Assembly: GCF_014898815.1 (NCBI RefSeq)
Contig: NW_026515545.1
Location: 1,550,001-1,614,000, forward strand
Length of the DNA stretch: 64,000 bases
Direction of reading: 5' to 3'
Origin: Panonychus citri
Lineage: Eukaryota; Arthropoda; Arachnida; Trombidiformes; Tetranychidae
In this document: one piece after another, positions 60,251 through 64,000 of the stretch
Layout: every line of letters starts with the position of its first letter
Numbering within the stretch: position 1 is the stretch's first letter
Notes under the pieces: generated by a model
The model's input: the letters and a program-made list of their open reading frames with translations, nothing else
Database searches by the model: none
Told to the model about the DNA's origin: nothing
Made by a program: the position numbers and the translations under genes

Positions 60251-60272
60251 ATTAGATCATTTAGTTTAAAAG

Positions 60273-63200
60273 TTAATTGTTAATTTGATTTCTTGACCTT
60301 CTCTCCATTGTATGAGACACTGGAATGTTAGTCATCTTTTGCTTTGTTGACCCTTTAGGTCTACCAGGACCTCTTTTAATTGTTATGTTACTCTGAGTAA
60401 TTTCTGGTTCTTCATTGATCAAGGTTTTATTTAGATCGATGATTGATGATGGAGTTGCTCCATCTTCATCTCTTTCTTTTTCCCTTTCTTTACTCATTGT
60501 AACTTCTTGTTCACTTTCAGCTGATTCAAATTCTTCTTCTTTCTCTGTTTCAATTTCTGTTTCATTGTCACTTTCTGGTTCAGAATCAATTTCAGTTTCT
60601 TCGTCTTCTAATTCATCTACTTTCTTCATTCTTTCTTGTTCAGGCTGAATATGGACTTGATTGGATGAAGTGACTTCATCCATTTCGGTCTTAACTGGAT
60701 TTTTGTTTAATAGCCTTTCGAAATTTCTTGGTTTCTTACTCACACTCAACTTGATTCTGTCATAATTAAATACTTTCACTTTTCCTGTTTCAACGTCGAC
60801 CAATTTTGCTGTAGATGAATAAGGTTGAAGGACAATGTATTTTCCTGTGAATTGTTTCTTAGATAATTTCGGTCCAGTAGTATAAGGAACTGGTTTCACT
60901 TTGACGATGTCACCTCTCTTATAACTTGGTTCTTTTAGAAATTGATTTCTTTTATCAGCTGATTGTTGACTTAGTTTTTCAAGTTCATTTGTTGCTTCTT
61001 CTCTTGCTTTTTCAATATCTTTCCCTTGAAATATTGGATCGATATCCCATTGGTTATGAATTGATGTTCTTGGTTCGTAGTTGTAGAGGAGTCTGAATGG
61101 TGATGATTTTAGTCCACTTTTAATTGATTTATTGTAACTAAACATCATCGCTTGTAGATCTTTATCCCATTCATTGTCTTTTTCCGTGTACATGTTGATT
61201 CTCTTTTTCAAGGTTTGATTGAGTCTCTCAACCATTCCATTTGATTGAGGATGATAGGCTGTTGTTCTAACTAAAGTGATACCTCTTCTTGCTGCGAATT
61301 CTTTAACTTCTTTAGCCACAAAATTTTGACCATTATCAGTTTGGATTAACTTCGGTTCCCCATACTGATAGATAATACTTTGCAGAAAATTGATAACATC
61401 TTTAGCTGAACCTCTTTTGTAAGCCTTAGCGATTCCAAATCTTGTTGTTGTATCAATAGCGACAAGAGCATATTGATTACCTGATTTAGATACTGGGAAC
61501 TTGCCAATCATGTCGATTTGTAGTCGAGTGAACGGTTGTTTCGGTACTTTCGTCGATTGGGCTTTACCTTCAGCTATTGTTTTCACTTTGTATTCTTGGC
61601 ACTTTTCACATCCTGCGATTTTTTGTTGAATTATTTCATCCATCATTGGAAACCAAAAATCACTTTTAATTTTGTCTATTGTAGGTTTAGCTCCAAAATG
61701 TCCTGCTTCTAACGACGAATGATATTGATCGAAAACTCGATCAATAAGACTGTCTGGAAGATAATATCGAAAACTTTTATCATTTTTTATTCTCAAAAAA
61801 ATACCATCACGAATTTCATAATAATTTCTTAATTTTCCTTCTGCCAATTCTTCTTTGAGTTTATTAATTCTGGTGTCTTTCAGTTGATGTTCTAACAACT
61901 CCGATTTCTTTCCATCCTTCAGCTTCGGTGTTCTTAATGATCTTATGAAATGAGCGGTTTGAGCTGAATCAAGAAAGTCAAAACTTTTTATACAATTTAG
62001 TAGCACTTTTTGAGTATCTTTTTCGATTATACTCTCGATTTCTTGTTGTTCACAATCTTCAGGTTCTTCCTCTTCAATGATTGAAGATGGAGTAACTCCA
62101 TCTTTCATTGATTTGCACCCATTTAAATATTTGTCGAAATGATCATCACTCATTTCTCCTTGTTTTCTGTGAGCCCACTCATTTGATCGAGAAAAGCAAT
62201 CAGCTGGATGTAGATAACCTTTTAAATATTCAATGTCGAAATCGAATTCAGCTAAATCACTTTGCCATCTCATGATTCGAGTGACTTTGAATCTTTTCTT
62301 TTTCAACTCACAAAGAGCATGATGATCGGTGACAACTGTGAATTTCTTGTGTCTGAGGAAATGTGAGAATTTTTGACACGCATAAACTACTGCTGCACAT
62401 TCTTTTTCTGTAACACGATAAGAATATTGATGTTTCGCCAATTTAGATCCAAAGAAATAAATTGGATTCCAAGTATCATTTTCATCTTTTTGTGTTAACA
62501 CACCACCAATTGCGACTGCTGATGCATCCACTAGTAATCTTGTTTCTCTCTCCGGATAGAAATGAGATAACATACAACGTTTAGTTAACTCTGATTTCAA
62601 TTTATTCCAAGCTTCCAGTGATTTTCCTTCTACGTGAATTGGCGCAGATTTATATTGCTTTTTCACTAGATCTTGTAAAGGTGCTGCTATTATCGAATAG
62701 TCTTTGATGAATCTTGAGAAATAGTTGAAAAGTCCGAGATGAGATCGGATCTGAGCTTGAGAAGTAGGAGGATTAAGGGCCTTAATCCTCGCTACTTTCT
62801 TCGGATCTGGTCGAACAGTTTTTCCTGAGACTAAATGTCCAAGACAAACAAATTCTGTTACTCCTGCTTTTAATTTTTCCACTCGATTTTTAAATCCATA
62901 GACGGAAAGTGCGTTAATTACTTTTCTTGTATTATCACACAATTGATCAATTGTTTTTCCATATATCACGATGTCGTCGAAATATCCAAAACAACATGTA
63001 TATCTTAATTCACCTAAGATTTTGCATATAACTTCCACGAAATATGAAGGTGCGTCTGCTAAACCCATTGGCAAACGTTTGTATCGATAGCATCCATCTT
63101 CAGTTACAAAACTCGTTTTGTCTCTTTCTTCTTCAGGTATTTCTAATTGGTAATAGCCTTGAGCTAAATCCAATGTTGTGAAATAATTGTTTCCTTTCAA

Positions 63201-64000
63201 TTGATTGATGGCATCATCAATGTTTGGAACTGGAAATTGTCTTTTGTTTACCATTTTATTTAAATCGATGTACGAAGTGACCATCCTCCAGGTACCATCG
63301 GGTTTGGGGACTACGAAGGCTGGAGCACCTCCACCCATATCGGAGTCCTCAATAATACCATTCTCTTTGAATTCTTTAATTATTTTTCTAATTTCGGTTT
63401 TCATCTTCTCGCTTGAACGAAAAGGTTTTGATTTTGGAATCTCTTTGTTACCAATATCGATTTTAAATTTTGTGACAGAGGCTGGAACACATCCAATGTC
63501 GAATTTATGTTTCGAAAATGAATTTGATGATTCGATTAACACTCGATAAATTTTTCTTTTATCTTCTTCACTCAATTCAGGATTAATTTGAGTCCATAAT
63601 TTTTGTTTAATATCGGGAACAAATTCTGGAAGATCGATTGAAGTTTCTTTAAACTCTTCCACCAGATTAATCATTTTATCTTTTTCTTCTGGATATTCAG
63701 TTTCCACAAATTTCACTGTGTTTATCCTGAAGACTCTTTCTTCAAGTAAACTTTCATTTGATGATTGAGGTAAATAGAAAATTTTGGACATGTCAGCTTT
63801 CTCTCCATACCAATTGACAATTAACCTTTCGAAATCATTTCGATTCGGTTGTTGGATAATTAATTCATAATTTTGATTATTGTTGAACTGTAATAGTTGA
63901 TACGGTTTCTTTGGCCCATTTGCCTTGATAATAAGTTCTGTGTACTTTATGATATTTTCACCAATGATAATATCATTCGATAGATCCTTTATCACATAAG
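60273..64000 (-). CDS. pol: Ty3/gypsy Pol polyprotein, 5' end cut by window edge
   Basis: The frame is open to the right edge; 1240 codons are visible from a GTG near 63995, which is not claimed as the start. DLSNDIIIGENII at the edge fits the end of an aspartic protease. RT covers about 165-420: KPDGTWRMVTSYIDLN, FTTLDLAQGYYQL (Asp276), RLPMGLADAP and YFDDIVIYG (Asp340, Asp341). RNase H covers about 485-605: LLVDASAVAIGGVL (Asp490), Glu530, TDHHAL (Asp557) and PADCFSR (Asp599). Integrase has an H-x6-H...C-x2-C zinc finger (His759, His766, Cys796, Cys799) and catalytic Asp828, Asp887 and Glu923. A GPY/F-like region (VKVKPVPYTTGPKLSKKQFTG) and an acidic tail follow. Near the C-terminus is KRGPGRPKGSTK (1208-1219), an AT-hook type motif. 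All catalytic residues are intact. Confidence 0.95.
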   Translation of the reverse strand, partial: YVIKDLSNDIIIGENIIKYTELIIKANGPKKPYQLLQFNNNQNYELIIQQPNRNDFERLIVNWYGEKADMSKIFYLPQSSNESLLEERVFRINTVKFVETEYPEEKDKMINLVEEFKETSIDLPEFVPDIKQKLWTQINPELSEEDKRKIYRVLIESSNSFSKHKFDIGCVPASVTKFKIDIGNKEIPKSKPFRSSEKMKTEIRKIIKEFKENGIIEDSDMGGGAPAFVVPKPDGTWRMVTSYIDLNKMVNKRQFPVPNIDDAINQLKGNNYFTTLDLAQGYYQLEIPEEERDKTSFVTEDGCYRYKRLPMGLADAPSYFVEVICKILGELRYTCCFGYFDDIVIYGKTIDQLCDNTRKVINALSVYGFKNRVEKLKAGVTEFVCLGHLVSGKTVRPDPKKVARIKALNPPTSQAQIRSHLGLFNYFSRFIKDYSIIAAPLQDLVKKQYKSAPIHVEGKSLEAWNKLKSELTKRCMLSHFYPERETRLLVDASAVAIGGVLTQKDENDTWNPIYFFGSKLAKHQYSYRVTEKECAAVVYACQKFSHFLRHKKFTVVTDHHALCELKKKRFKVTRIMRWQSDLAEFDFDIEYLKGYLHPADCFSRSNEWAHRKQGEMSDDHFDKYLNGCKSMKDGVTPSSIIEEEEPEDCEQQEIESIIEKDTQKVLLNCIKSFDFLDSAQTAHFIRSLRTPKLKDGKKSELLEHQLKDTRINKLKEELAEGKLRNYYEIRDGIFLRIKNDKSFRYYLPDSLIDRVFDQYHSSLEAGHFGAKPTIDKIKSDFWFPMMDEIIQQKIAGCEKCQEYKVKTIAEGKAQSTKVPKQPFTRLQIDMIGKFPVSKSGNQYALVAIDTTTRFGIAKAYKRGSAKDVINFLQSIIYQYGEPKLIQTDNGQNFVAKEVKEFAARRGITLVRTTAYHPQSNGMVERLNQTLKKRINMYTEKDNEWDKDLQAMMFSYNKSIKSGLKSSPFRLLYNYEPRTSIHNQWDIDPIFQGKDIEKAREEATNELEKLSQQSADKRNQFLKEPSYKRGDIVKVKPVPYTTGPKLSKKQFTGKYIVLQPYSSTAKLVDVETGKVKVFNYDRIKLSVSKKPRNFERLLNKNPVKTEMDEVTSSNQVHIQPEQERMKKVDELEDEETEIDSEPESDNETEIETEKEEEFESAESEQEVTMSKEREKERDEDGATPSSIIDLNKTLINEEPEITQSNITIKRGPGRPKGSTKQKMTNIPVSHTMERRSRNQINN
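60448..60464. repeat. GATNRAG stem-loop in pol
   Basis: GATGGAG, loop TTG, CTCCATC. Codes Asp-Gly-Ala-Thr-Pro-Ser (residues 1178-1183 of the visible pol). Confidence 0.85.
60663..60681. repeat. GATNRAG stem-loop in pol
   Basis: GGATGAAG, loop TGA, CTTCATCC. Codes Asp-Glu-Val-Thr-Ser-Ser (residues 1106-1111). Confidence 0.85.
62084..62104. repeat. GATNRAG stem-loop in pol
   Basis: AAGATGGAG, loop TAA, CTCCATCTT: perfect 9-bp arms. Codes Asp-Gly-Val-Thr-Pro-Ser (residues 632-637), in the RNase H-integrase linker. Confidence 0.9.

Larger units (their letters stand above)
59528..60272 (-). other. Spacer between pol and the exonuclease ORF, rich in hairpins
   Basis: 745 bp with no ORF. It holds two identical 27-bp G-rich repeats, six members of the GATNRAG stem-loop family and a CCATAG/CTATGG inverted repeat (about 60088-60109). 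It may contain signals for expression of the downstream ORF. Confidence 0.6.
56725..64000 (-). mobile_element. Ty3/gypsy LTR retrotransposon with an additional exonuclease ORF, partial
   Basis: In sense order: end of protease, RT-RNase H-integrase ORF (64000-60273), 745-bp spacer with hairpins and G-rich repeats, a 779-codon RING/exonuclease ORF (59527-57188), polypurine tract and 3' LTR. Both ORFs are intact with no stops, which suggests recent activity. The gag and start of pol, primer-binding site and 5' LTR are beyond the right edge. RT-RNase H-integrase order is Ty3/gypsy. The element is antisense to the MLK gene it sits in. Confidence 0.88.

Overview
The window is animal nuclear DNA, strongly AT-rich. 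Genes carry short GT-AG introns (about 60-400 bp in housekeeping genes, several kb in one neuronal-type gene). (GAT)n/(ATC)n and (GA)n/(CT)n microsatellites are common. The proteins (complex I subunit, farnesyltransferase beta, SS18, Beat-type Ig proteins, NUDT19, NDUFAF2, EMC7, COPS3, CHAF1A, MLK kinase) point to an arthropod. A pantothenate-pathway gene (panB), normally absent from animals, together with the compact AT-rich housekeeping genes, makes a plant-feeding acariform mite such as a spider mite a reasonable guess. The species is inference; the arthropod call is firmer.

Layout. 1-10.8 kb: one exon of a Beat-like gene whose 5' part lies left of the window, then sparse DNA. 11.0-18.0 kb: a compact block with NDUFV2 (+), a panB gene with an intron and a mitochondrial-type presequence (-), a broken fragment of the OMP decarboxylase half of UMPS (-), FNTB (-) and SS18 (+). 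18.9-41.8 kb: one large Beat-family gene of eight exons that splice in frame to 470 codons, with three Ig domains instead of the usual two, and an unrecognised gene nested antisense in intron 5. 42.7-54.7 kb: a second compact block with NUDT19 (-), NDUFAF2 (+), EMC7 (-), COPS3 (+), CHAF1A (+) and the first coding exons of an MLK-type kinase (+). 56.7 kb to the right edge: a Ty3/gypsy LTR retrotransposon in antisense orientation inside an MLK intron.

The most unusual content is the retrotransposon. Besides a full RT-RNase H-integrase polyprotein it has a second long ORF in the place where env usually sits. That ORF encodes an N-terminal RING/TRAF-like zinc finger region and a C-terminal DEDDh exonuclease of the REXO4/ISG20 type with all catalytic residues visible. 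The element also carries about a dozen copies of a short stem-loop, pattern GATNRAG-NNN-CTYNATC, in both ORFs, the spacer and (as a looser copy) the LTR. Their arms vary in a compensatory way. The copies inside ORFs are always read in the same frame, giving the peptide D-G-V-T-P-S or a close variant.

A second notable point is panB. A recognisable repeat of roughly 80 bp lies on each side of the panB-UMPS segment, as though the segment was inserted between two convergent genes (NDUFV2 and FNTB) and duplicated their shared 3' ends. Single-base frameshifts in COPS3 (two) and CHAF1A (one) lie in otherwise intact genes and are more likely consensus errors than real decay.
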